Below are positions 1 to 5,339 of a stretch of 5,824 bases of DNA, piece by piece (the stretch's first letter is position 1; the number at the start of each line of letters is the position of its first letter). The notes under the pieces are model-generated. The model saw only the letters and a program-made list of their open reading frames with translations. It was not told the DNA's origin and did no database searches. The stretch comes from Thermoplasmata archaeon (GTDB lineage Archaea; Thermoplasmatota; Penumbrarchaeia; Penumbrarchaeales; EX4484-36), in assembly GCA_021160765.1 (NCBI GenBank), contig JAGHBW010000155.1, forward strand, positions 1 to 5,824, written 5' to 3'. The translations under genes were made by a program, and so were the position numbers.

Positions 1-88
1 CACTACCTCCAATATCTACAATTAACACCCCAAAAACCATCATCAGTAATACTAGTACAACTACCGTTGCAATCCTCTGCTGTGTCAT
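1..88 (-). CDS. N-terminus of a membrane-anchored or secreted protein of unknown function (cut by window edge)
   Basis: Only the first 29 codons are inside the window; the gene runs off the left edge. Reading leftward from an ATG at 86-88 gives a polar start (MTQQR) followed by an uninterrupted hydrophobic run of about 18 residues (IATVVVLVLLMMVFGVLI) and then VDIGGS. This is what an N-terminal signal anchor or uncleaved signal peptide looks like, so the bulk of the protein probably lies outside the membrane. The start is supported by AGGTG at 96-100, seven bases upstream, and by the absence of any other in-frame ATG before the stop codon at 140-142. The reading direction matches its neighbours. 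Its function cannot be told from this fragment. The 116-base gap from ridA and a TATA-like box suggest its own transcript, though read-through is possible. Confidence 0.65.
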   Translation of the reverse strand, partial: MTQQRIATVVVLVLLMMVFGVLIVDIGGS

Positions 89-95
89 CTCTTCC

Positions 96-100
96 CACCT
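96..100 (-). promoter_or_regulatory. Ribosome binding site for the left-edge membrane protein
   Basis: AGGTG on the minus strand lies seven bases before the ATG at 88. It matches the core of the archaeal Shine-Dalgarno sequence GGAGGTGAT and supports the ATG as the true start. Confidence 0.55.
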
Positions 101-123
101 TTTTCTTCTTATCCCCCACCCAC

Positions 124-132
124 CTAAATTAA
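124..132 (-). promoter_or_regulatory. Candidate archaeal TATA box for the left-edge gene
   Basis: The minus strand reads TTAATTTAG here, 36 to 44 bases before the ATG at 88. With the usual 24 to 27 bases from TATA box to start site, transcription would begin about 10 to 15 bases before the ATG. The glmU-like gene has a similar A/T box at nearly the same distance (4868-4876). A second A-rich candidate (AAAAAAATA) lies at 141-149 and would give a longer leader. There is no direct proof of either. Confidence 0.35.
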
Positions 133-170
133 TGCAACGCTATTTTTTTGTTTTCATCTTCCACCCTTCT

Positions 171-198
171 CCACTCCCCCTCTCCCCGGGGGGAGGTG
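171..198 (-). repeat. GC-rich hairpin just downstream of ridA
   Basis: Seven bases past the ridA stop the minus strand holds CTCCCCC, an eight-base loop and GGGGGAG: a perfect 7-bp stem, extendable by two pairs past a one-base bulge. Alternative foldings (CTCCC/GGGAG with a 4-base loop) use the same bases. No T-rich tract follows on the minus strand; the next 40 bases are purine-rich with an A-run. It is therefore not a standard archaeal oligo-T terminator for the operon. On the plus strand it is followed by neither a gene nor a T-run. It could protect the mRNA 3' end, or be one copy of a dispersed intergenic C-rich/G-rich palindromic repeat. Confidence 0.45.
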
Positions 199-204
199 CT
201 GGGG

Positions 205-591
205 TTACCCTCCAAGATACGCCTCCGCCTCAATTTCTACAAGGGCCCCTAGGGGAAGGGCGGAGACCTCAACGAATACCCTCGCCGGGGGTTCCTCTTC
301 AAAGTATTGGCTGTACACATCGTTTATCTCACTGAAAAGAGAGAGATCCGTTGTGTATATTCGGACCTTAACAAGGTCATTGTAGTCAAGTCCTGCCGCT
401 TTCAATATCTCCCCTATGTTCTTCATAACCCTCTCCGTCTGTGCCCTGGCATCCCCCTCCACCATTCTTCCACTCTCCGGGTCTATAGGGACCTGTCCAG
501 ATATGCTGAGAATGCTCCCAGCTATTACCGCCTGAGAGTATGCGCCAACGGGCTTCGGTGCCCCTTTCGTGTAAACAACCTTCCTGTCCAC
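205..591 (-). CDS. ridA: RidA family reactive intermediate (imine/enamine) deaminase
   Basis: This is a 128-residue YjgF/YER057c/UK114 protein, close to the usual 125-130 residues. The family hydrolyses reactive enamines and imines, such as 2-aminoacrylate released by PLP enzymes, to keto acids and ammonia, acting as a cytosolic homotrimer. Family marks seen are KGAPKPVGAYSQA near residues 9-21, SGQVPIDPESG at 31-41, VKVRIYTTD at 74-82, and PPARVFVEVSALPLGALVEIE at 101-121. The last holds the substrate-binding Arg104 and the conserved Glu119, so it should be an active RidA-type deaminase and not an Arg-less paralogue. I place the start at the GTG at 591: GGAAGGTGAT at 595-604 is an excellent ribosome binding site for it, and the protein then begins like other family members. 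Tandem ATG codons at 612 and 609 would add seven residues but have only weak upstream sites. It is the last gene of the glm run, 23 bases after thpR. The physiological substrate is not shown by the sequence. Confidence 0.92.
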   Translation of the reverse strand: MDRKVVYTKGAPKPVGAYSQAVIAGSILSISGQVPIDPESGRMVEGDARAQTERVMKNIGEILKAAGLDYNDLVKVRIYTTDLSLFSEINDVYSQYFEEEPPARVFVEVSALPLGALVEIEAEAYLGG

Positions 592-594
592 ATT

Positions 595-604
595 ATCACC
601 TTCC
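595..604 (-). promoter_or_regulatory. Strong ribosome binding site that decides the ridA start (GTG)
   Basis: GGAAGGTGAT followed by AAT and GTG at 591. Its AGGTGAT portion is fully complementary to the archaeal 16S rRNA tail. It lies inside the reading frame if translation began at the upstream ATG pair (607-612), so it argues for the shorter protein. Confidence 0.6.
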
Positions 605-614
605 TGCATCATCC

Positions 615-1187
615 CTAACCGTCCACACCCTGATCCCTAAGCCTGTAGCTTTTTATCGTTAAATAAGTTGGTCCAGTAGAGCTTAAAATGCTCTGTATAA
701 GGTGTACCTCATCCACCTTCAACCGCATGAATTCTTCCTCCCCCCACCTCTTCCCAACATCCTCCATACATACCAGCGGGTTTGACAAAACCCTCTTCAC
801 CCTTCCCAAGGTCAAATGTGGCTTGAATGACTTCTTCTCCCTCTTAAAACCCACCCCAACCATGGCCTCCTCCACCCTTCTGTAGAGCTCCCTCAGCACA
901 CCGCTGTCTTCTATCCCCACCCATATAACACGGGGCCTCCGCAGGTTTGGAAAACCACCGATACCCTTCAACACAACCGCTCCAGAGACTACATCTTCAA
1001 GGGCGCCTGAAAGAGCCTCCTCAATCTCAGGAACAAATGCTTCAGAGACCTCCCCCAGAAACTTGAGTGTCACGTGTGTGTTCTCCTTTTCCACCCATTT
1101 AACCTTAAGAGGGCACCTTGACACATCTGAGACCACGCCGTCAAAACCGCTGGCCCAAGGTATTTTAACAGCAATAAAGAGCCTCAA
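615..1187 (-). CDS. thpR: RNA 2',3'-cyclic phosphodiesterase (2H/LigT superfamily)
   Basis: This 190-residue protein belongs to the two-histidine (LigT-like) phosphoesterases, which open 2',3'-cyclic phosphate ends of RNA to 2'-phosphates. Some members also show 2'-5' RNA ligase activity in vitro. Both catalytic motifs are present: HVTLKFLG with His38 and Thr40, and HLTLGRVK with His124 and Thr126. The N-terminus RLFIAVKIP and the GGFPNLRRPRVIWVGI stretch at 77-92 are typical of the family, and the length is normal. The start is a TTG at 1185-1187, directly after the TGA of the kinase gene with no gap. GGGAGG at 1195-1200 stands seven bases before it, and the family's N-terminus begins exactly there. 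The protein probably acts in cytosolic RNA or tRNA processing or repair. Its place between a nucleotide kinase and ridA implies shared transcription but no obvious shared pathway. Confidence 0.93.
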   Translation of the reverse strand: MRLFIAVKIPWASGFDGVVSDVSRCPLKVKWVEKENTHVTLKFLGEVSEAFVPEIEEALSGALEDVVSGAVVLKGIGGFPNLRRPRVIWVGIEDSGVLRELYRRVEEAMVGVGFKREKKSFKPHLTLGRVKRVLSNPLVCMEDVGKRWGEEEFMRLKVDEVHLIQSILSSTGPTYLTIKSYRLRDQGVDG

Positions 1188-1760
1188 TCAACCGCCTCCC
1201 AAAAACTTCTTTACCAGCGGATTTGAGAGGAAGGAATCCATAGTGTCCTGAAGGCTTCCGCTGTTATCTAGATGAACGTCGGCCATCTCTATTGCCTCTT
1301 TAAGTCCCCAGGAGGTCTCCCTTTCATCCCTCCTTCTTAGCTCCTCAATAGTTCTAACCTCATCCACTCTCCCTCTCTGCACAGCCCTCTCAAACCTAAC
1401 CTCCAACGGAGCCTCCACCGCCACAAGAAGAAAATCCCCGCCCAGGTCACTCTTAAACCTCTCAACCTCCTTGGGAGACCTTATACCGTCAATGACTATC
1501 ACCCCACCAGTGGGGAATCTATCCTTGATGTACTCCAGTGTCCTTCTCGCCCAGATGTCCTCCCCGTGAGCCTTCCTCATCCTTCCAGCGTACTCCCCAA
1601 CACTGTCTGGATCCATTGCCCCCCCCACCTCCCTCCTATAGTACTCTCTAACCACATCCCCCATTGATATGACAGGATATCCCAACCTTTCCAGGTATTG
1701 GGCAACTGCACCCTTTCCAGATGCTGGAAGGCCGGTAAATGCCAGTACCTTCGTTCTCAT
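1188..1760 (-). CDS. UPF0200 family P-loop nucleotide kinase (dephospho-CoA kinase-like), function unknown
   Basis: This is a 190-residue P-loop kinase-fold protein of the archaeal UPF0200 family, often labelled AAA family ATPase or dephospho-CoA kinase-like. Features seen are a P-loop GLPASGKG at residues 10-17, PVISMGDVVREY at 29-40, a hydrophobic strand ending in IDGIRSPKEVERF at 90-102, VAVEAPLEVRFERAVQRGR at 113-131, and RRRDERE at 142-148. The last two resemble the arginine-rich lid region of nucleotide kinases. The P-loop lysine is followed by Gly-Ala, so the usual Ser/Thr after the lysine is missing. Haloarchaeal members, as I recall, also carry GKG. The ATG start is four bases past the glmS stop, with GGTGGAG at 1768-1774 as ribosome binding site. 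The substrate is unknown: a CoA-precursor or nucleoside monophosphate kinase role is possible by family resemblance only. Its place behind glmS does not establish a sugar-nucleotide role. Confidence 0.85.
   Translation of the reverse strand: MRTKVLAFTGLPASGKGAVAQYLERLGYPVISMGDVVREYYRREVGGAMDPDSVGEYAGRMRKAHGEDIWARRTLEYIKDRFPTGGVIVIDGIRSPKEVERFKSDLGGDFLLVAVEAPLEVRFERAVQRGRVDEVRTIEELRRRDERETSWGLKEAIEMADVHLDNSGSLQDTMDSFLSNPLVKKFLGGG
1195..1200 (-). promoter_or_regulatory. Ribosome binding site for thpR, inside the end of the kinase gene
   Basis: GGGAGG lies within the last codons of the UPF0200 gene, followed by CGGTTGA and the TTG start. It justifies a TTG start where no ATG exists near the conserved N-terminus, and points to translational coupling with the upstream gene. 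Confidence 0.6.
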
Positions 1761-1764
1761 CCCA

Positions 1765-3564
1765 TCACTCCACCGTGACGGACTTCGCCAGGTTTCTGGG
1801 CTTGTCTATCTCGCAACCCCTCAATCGTGCTGTCCAGTATGCAAGAAGCTGTGTGTATATTGCAACGGGAACGGGGGAGAGTATCGGCATAACCTTTGGA
1901 TAATAAAGAACGTGTTCCGTATACTTAACCACCTCTCTATCCCCCTCCTCCGTTATTGCAATGACTGGCGACCCCCGGGCGCTTACCTCTCCAATGTTGC
2001 TCAGCATCTTGTCGTAGGTGTGGTCGTCGGTCAGGATAGCCACAACTGGTAGGGATGAATCAAGTAGGGCAAGCGGTCCGTGCTTGAGCTCACCTGCAGG
2101 ATACCCCTCTGCATGTATATAGGAGATCTCCTTCATTTTTAGCGCTCCCTCCAACGCTGAGGGATAGTTCACAAATCTGCCTATATAGAAAATGGAGGTA
2201 GCCTCTTTGATCATCTCCGCAAGGTTCCTAATTTCCTCCTCCTTAGAAAGGATCGCCTCCACTGCTCTTGGCAGGTGCTTGATCTCCCTCAACGTGCCCT
2301 CCACCTCCTCGGAGAGAAGTTTTCCCCTCCTTTTTCCTATGTAAAGGGCTAGGAGGTAGAGGATCACCACCTGAGATGTGAAGGTCTTTGTGGCCGCCAC
2401 TCCTATCTCCGGTCCAGCTCTAAGGTAAAGTGTGTGATGAGCCTCTCTTGTAATGGTGGAGCCCATAACGTTTGTTATCGCCAGTGTTTCATTCCCTCTC
2501 CTCTTCGCCTCCCGCAAAGCGGCAAGAGTATCCGCAGTTTCACCGCTCTGGGATATGAATATGTGAAGGGAGCTGAAATCTTTCGGAGAGGAGTATCTGT
2601 ACTCTGATGCAGTCTCAACGGTGACGGGGAGCCCGGCGAATGTCTCTATGACGTATTTGCCCACAAGGCCTGCGTGGTACGATGTCCCGCAGGCCACGAT
2701 GGTTATGGACCTTGTCCCCTCTATGTTGAGTTCGCTAAGCGCCCCCTCATCCCACCCCTGCAAGCACTGGTGTATGGTTGATGGCTGCTCATAGATCTCC
2801 TTCAGCATGTAGTGTTCAAAGCCACCCTTTTCCGCGTCCTCAACACTCCACGTTATCCTCTGCCAGATTGGCTCAACCTCCTTCCCCTTCAGGTCGTAGA
2901 GGGCTATCGTCCCATCTTTAAGGTGGGCGATCTGACCATCCTCCATGAAGATGAACTGATCGGTGTACTTTAGCAAGGCTGTTGGGTCTGAGGCTGCGAA
3001 AACCTTGTCAAATTTCTTTCCCAACACGAGAGGGCTTTCGTGCCTCGCAGCCACTATCTCCCCGGGGTGCTCAGCATGAATCACAAGTATTGCCCACGAA
3101 CCCTTGAGCTCTTCAACGGTCTTCATAACTGCATCAAGAAGGTTTCCGTGGTAGTTCTCCTCAACAATGTGGGCGATAATCTCTGAATCTGTATCAGAGG
3201 AGAATTGGTGCCCTTCTGCAATAAGCCTCTCCTTAAGTGCCTTATAATTTTCAATAATACCATTGTGTACAAGTGCAATCTTACCGGAACAATCTGTATG
3301 CGGGTGAGCGTTCACATCGTTGGGGACGCCGTGAGTAGCCCATCGTGTATGTGATATCCCCGTCTTTGACTTGACAGGTGGTAGACCCTGTTTAAGTTCC
3401 TCAATGCTTCCTGCTCTCTTGAAAACCTCCACCACACCCTCACCCTCATCTATCAACGCTATACCCGCCGAATCGTACCCGCGGTATTCAAGCCTTTTCA
3501 GTGCGTCAAGGAGTATCTCCTCCGCCTCTAGGCTCTCCCCTGTGTATCCAACTATCCCACACAT
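1765..3564 (-). CDS. glmS: Glutamine--fructose-6-phosphate aminotransferase (isomerizing)
   Basis: GlmS converts fructose-6-phosphate and glutamine to glucosamine-6-phosphate and glutamate, the entry step to UDP-GlcNAc, in the cytosol. The protein has 599 residues (about 609 in E. coli). Domain 1 (about 1-240) is a class II glutamine amidotransferase: MCGIVGYTG with nucleophile Cys2, EYRGYDSAG at 26-34, HTRWATHG at 72-79, HPHTD at 87-91 and HNG at 100-102. Domain 2 holds two SIS sugar-isomerase halves: FEHYMLKEIYEQP near 249-261, ACGTSYHAG at 291-299, SQSGETADT at 338-346, then EISYIHAEGYPAGELKHGP with the catalytic Glu and His, and the C-terminal AKSVTVE with catalytic Lys594. All key residues are intact. 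The start is the ATG at 3564, because Cys must be residue 2; GAGGTG at 3570-3575 lies five bases before it and overlaps the glmU-like stop codon. The nine-base gap indicates co-expression with the next enzyme of the same pathway. Confidence 0.98.
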   Translation of the reverse strand: MCGIVGYTGESLEAEEILLDALKRLEYRGYDSAGIALIDEGEGVVEVFKRAGSIEELKQGLPPVKSKTGISHTRWATHGVPNDVNAHPHTDCSGKIALVHNGIIENYKALKERLIAEGHQFSSDTDSEIIAHIVEENYHGNLLDAVMKTVEELKGSWAILVIHAEHPGEIVAARHESPLVLGKKFDKVFAASDPTALLKYTDQFIFMEDGQIAHLKDGTIALYDLKGKEVEPIWQRITWSVEDAEKGGFEHYMLKEIYEQPSTIHQCLQGWDEGALSELNIEGTRSITIVACGTSYHAGLVGKYVIETFAGLPVTVETASEYRYSSPKDFSSLHIFISQSGETADTLAALREAKRRGNETLAITNVMGSTITREAHHTLYLRAGPEIGVAATKTFTSQVVILYLLALYIGKRRGKLLSEEVEGTLREIKHLPRAVEAILSKEEEIRNLAEMIKEATSIFYIGRFVNYPSALEGALKMKEISYIHAEGYPAGELKHGPLALLDSSLPVVAILTDDHTYDKMLSNIGEVSARGSPVIAITEEGDREVVKYTEHVLYYPKVMPILSPVPVAIYTQLLAYWTARLRGCEIDKPRNLAKSVTVE

Positions 3565-3569
3565 CAGCA

Positions 3570-3575
3570 CACCTC
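3570..3575 (-). promoter_or_regulatory. Ribosome binding site for glmS, overlapping the stop codon of the glmU-like gene
   Basis: GAGGTG begins within the TGA stop (3574-3576) and ends five bases before the glmS ATG. An in-frame GTG at 3568-3570 lies inside the binding site itself and so cannot be its start. The overlap suggests coupled translation of the two enzymes. Confidence 0.6.
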
Positions 3576-4833
3576 ACAGAACCCTGCTTCCGTCTGGCAG
3601 GTTCTCGTTCACGTGCTTCAGCGGTGCAATGTTGCACCTGTTCCCCACGATCGCCCCAGAGGCTATTACGGACTGGTGCCCAATAGAGCAATCCTCGCCT
3701 ATTATGGCCCCTATCCTCTTCTTCATCGTTATTCCTCTAAGTTTCACCTCAAACTCAGACGCATCGGTGAAAACCCCTGACCCTAAAATCGTTCCGGAGG
3801 CCACAACAGAGTTCAGAACCGTAGCCCTCTCCTCCACAAGGACGTCCTCCATCAAAATACTCCTGGCCACCCTGCTATATGCTCCTATCCTCGTCCCAGC
3901 CCCAACACTAGTGTAGGGCCCCACATACGAGAAGGGGCCAATCTCAACACCCTCTCCCAGAATGACTGGGCCTTCAATCACAGCGTTCTCTCCTATCCTA
4001 ACCTCGCCTTCGGTGAATACCCTCCCCTTCACTATAGCACCCTGCGACAAATCACCACTGATCCCCTCTCCTATTCCTTTAAGAACTATCTCATTCAGCT
4101 CAAGAAGGTCCCAGGGGTATACAGCATCCCTCCAGCTGTCAGTAAATATGCAGTGGAACTCGTATCCCTCTCTGACCATCTTTTCTATGGCCTCTGTCAG
4201 GCGGTGCTTCTCCTCCACACCCATCCTCTCAAGGACCTCAAATATCTCAGGGTTGAAGAGATATATTCCTGTATTTATTGGAAGAACATCCGTAGAGCCA
4301 GTATACTCCCAGAGAGCCAAGGAGAATACAGATGGCATCCCAGTCTCCCTCAGGTCGGAGGAGAGCTTGGGCTTCTCTCTTATCCCTAAAAGTTTTCCTC
4401 CTTTCACCTCCACAACACCATATTTTGAAGGCATTCTTGATTCTGTAATGAGCAACCCCCAGCTACCTGGTGGGAGCTCAAGGAGCCCCTTCAAACCCTT
4501 GGCAGTGAAGAGGTTGTCCCCGGGGACTACAAGAAACGGCCCATCCACCTTGTCTCTGGCCTGGAAAAGTGCGTGGGCGGTGCCAATTCTGGATTTTTGA
4601 TGAACGTATTCTATCCTGACACCAAAGCGGGAGCCGTCACCGAAATAGTTCTGAACCTTCTCCCTCCTGTATCCAACAACCATCACAATATCCCTCACCC
4701 CCACCCTCTCAAGCGCCTCAATCCCATAGGACAGAATGGGCCGATTGCCCACTGGAAGCATCCCCTTGCTCATACTCTCTGTAAGGGGTCTCAACCTCGT
4801 GCCCTCTCCCGCTGCCAAGATCACGGCCTTCAT
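3574..4833 (-). CDS. glmU: Bifunctional sugar-1-phosphate nucleotidylyltransferase / left-handed beta-helix acyltransferase (archaeal GlmU-like)
   Basis: This 419-residue protein fuses two domains. The first (about 1-245) is a nucleotidyltransferase joining a sugar-1-phosphate to a nucleotide: LAAGEGTRLRPLT at 6-18, Lys23, GTAHA at 84-88, the metal-binding GDN at 105-107, EKP at 153-155, NTGIYLF at 187-193 and PWDLL at 240-244. The second (about 263-405) shows hexapeptide repeats of a left-handed beta-helix, as in GlcN-1-phosphate acetyltransferases, with VIGENAVIEGP-like turns. The layout matches archaeal enzymes of the Sulfolobus ST0452 type, which make GlcNAc-1-phosphate and UDP-GlcNAc. 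Lying directly before glmS, it most likely completes UDP-GlcNAc synthesis; the mutase is not here. The start is the ATG at 4833, since MKAVILAAG is the family's N-terminus; a TTG at 4860 would add nine residues with no binding site. GTGAT at 4837-4841 is a partial ribosome site. Odd points are an insertion near residues 158-184 and a divergent acetyltransferase motif near 350-366. Real sugar and nucleotide specificity is uncertain. Confidence 0.88.
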   Translation of the reverse strand: MKAVILAAGEGTRLRPLTESMSKGMLPVGNRPILSYGIEALERVGVRDIVMVVGYRREKVQNYFGDGSRFGVRIEYVHQKSRIGTAHALFQARDKVDGPFLVVPGDNLFTAKGLKGLLELPPGSWGLLITESRMPSKYGVVEVKGGKLLGIREKPKLSSDLRETGMPSVFSLALWEYTGSTDVLPINTGIYLFNPEIFEVLERMGVEEKHRLTEAIEKMVREGYEFHCIFTDSWRDAVYPWDLLELNEIVLKGIGEGISGDLSQGAIVKGRVFTEGEVRIGENAVIEGPVILGEGVEIGPFSYVGPYTSVGAGTRIGAYSRVARSILMEDVLVEERATVLNSVVASGTILGSGVFTDASEFEVKLRGITMKKRIGAIIGEDCSIGHQSVIASGAIVGNRCNIAPLKHVNENLPDGSRVL

Positions 4834-4867
4834 ACTATCACAACCAAAACAAGATACCAAAAAGGGT

Positions 4868-4876
4868 CTAAAATAG
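4868..4876 (-). promoter_or_regulatory. Candidate archaeal promoter (TATA-like box) of the glmU-glmS operon
   Basis: The minus strand reads GAAACCTATTTTAGACC across this site: an A/T box CTATTTTAG preceded by purine-rich GAAAC, which could serve as a BRE. It lies 35-43 bases before the ATG, predicting a start site about 10-15 bases upstream of the ATG. It is in the only sizeable gap (67 bases) before the five-gene run, which supports a promoter here. This is inferred from spacing and composition only. Confidence 0.42.
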
Positions 4877-4900
4877 GTTTCCCTCTCTTATCTCCCCCGA

Positions 4901-5320
4901 TTATAGCACAAGGAGATTTAGCCCAACATCCTCATCCATCTCTCTCTTTAATGTCCCTTTAGGAAGCACTACAACCCCTATTTCAGCCACAACGGCCACC
5001 TTCGCGCTGAATAGGTGCCCTCCGGAAAGCTTATGGTCCCTCCTCGCCAGGGCCACGTGGAGGTGTATGGATTCCCCCTCAGCCAGGGTACCACTGAGGT
5101 GAACAAGCTCCGCTGGTTCTTTTATCGTATCCTTTAGATACTCTCCCCTCTCACCATCCCAGTATCCGATGACACTCTCCTCAAGCATACCGACCCCGAA
5201 GAGTATGGCCGCAGATGTGACCTCCATCTCCCTCAGCTCTTTTAAAAGGGTATCAGGCAGATCATCCCCCTTCCTAAGTCTAACCAGTGCAAACTCTGAC
5301 TTCTCATACTTTTTTCTCAT
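4901..5320 (-). CDS. PPC/DUF296 domain protein (PD1-like DNA-binding family)
   Basis: This 139-residue protein consists of a single PPC (DUF296) domain. That domain occurs in plant AT-hook nuclear proteins and as stand-alone trimeric proteins in bacteria and archaea. It is often annotated as DNA-binding with a PD1-like motif, though its prokaryotic role is unclear. Visible marks are LRKGDDLPDTLLKEL near 15-29, SAAILFGVGMLEESVIGYWD at 36-55, then IHLHVAL at 85-91 and GGHLFSAKVAVVAEIGVVVL at 100-119. His86, His88 and His102 match the positions thought to bind metal in prokaryotic members. No AT-hook is visible, although the N-terminus is basic (MRKKYEK). The start is the ATG at 5320, since GGAGGT at 5329-5334 lies eight bases before it; an upstream in-frame TTG at 5327-5329 overlaps that site and cannot use it. 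It follows the membrane protein gene by 19 bases and precedes the glm run by 67, so a regulatory link to either is possible but unproven. Confidence 0.88.
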   Translation of the reverse strand: MRKKYEKSEFALVRLRKGDDLPDTLLKELREMEVTSAAILFGVGMLEESVIGYWDGERGEYLKDTIKEPAELVHLSGTLAEGESIHLHVALARRDHKLSGGHLFSAKVAVVAEIGVVVLPKGTLKREMDEDVGLNLLVL

Positions 5321-5328
5321 CTTGCGCA

Positions 5329-5334
5329 ACCTCC
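5329..5334 (-). promoter_or_regulatory. Ribosome binding site that decides the start of the PPC/DUF296 gene
   Basis: GGAGGT, then eight bases, then the ATG at 5320. This is a full match to the archaeal Shine-Dalgarno core and excludes the TTG at 5327-5329, which would have no spacer. Confidence 0.65.
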
Positions 5335-5339
5335 TTCCT

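Noticed and set aside
151..198. Classic terminator after ridA
   Set aside because: The stem is good, but no T-run follows on the transcribed minus strand; the T-run at 141-154 is on the plus strand, so it reads as A on this transcript.
132..335. Plus-strand frame of 67 codons
   Set aside because: It crosses the GC-rich palindrome and runs antisense into ridA. Its Pro/Ser/Gly-rich translation reflects the C-rich tract, and it has no family resemblance.
3565..3640. glmS ribozyme or riboswitch upstream of glmS
   Set aside because: The glmS ribozyme is a bacterial (mainly Firmicutes) 5'-leader element. Here glmS has only a nine-base gap after a coding region, leaving no leader to hold it.
3506..3691. 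Minus-strand frame of 61 codons at the glmU-glmS boundary
   Set aside because: It is out of frame with both genes and overlaps their well-conserved ends; it is a frame shadow.
3371..3916. Plus-strand open frame of 181 codons across the glmS/glmU junction
   Set aside because: It is antisense to two genes with intact catalytic motifs; its Ser/Pro/Thr-rich translation is typical of a shadow frame.
3962..4600. Plus-strand open frame of 212 codons
   Set aside because: It lies wholly antisense to the nucleotidyltransferase gene, is Ser/Pro-rich and shows no recognisable domain.
4834..4860. Upstream TTG start giving the GlmU-like protein nine extra residues
   Set aside because: The family N-terminus is at MKAVILAAG, and no ribosome binding site precedes the TTG; TTTGG and T-rich sequence lie there.
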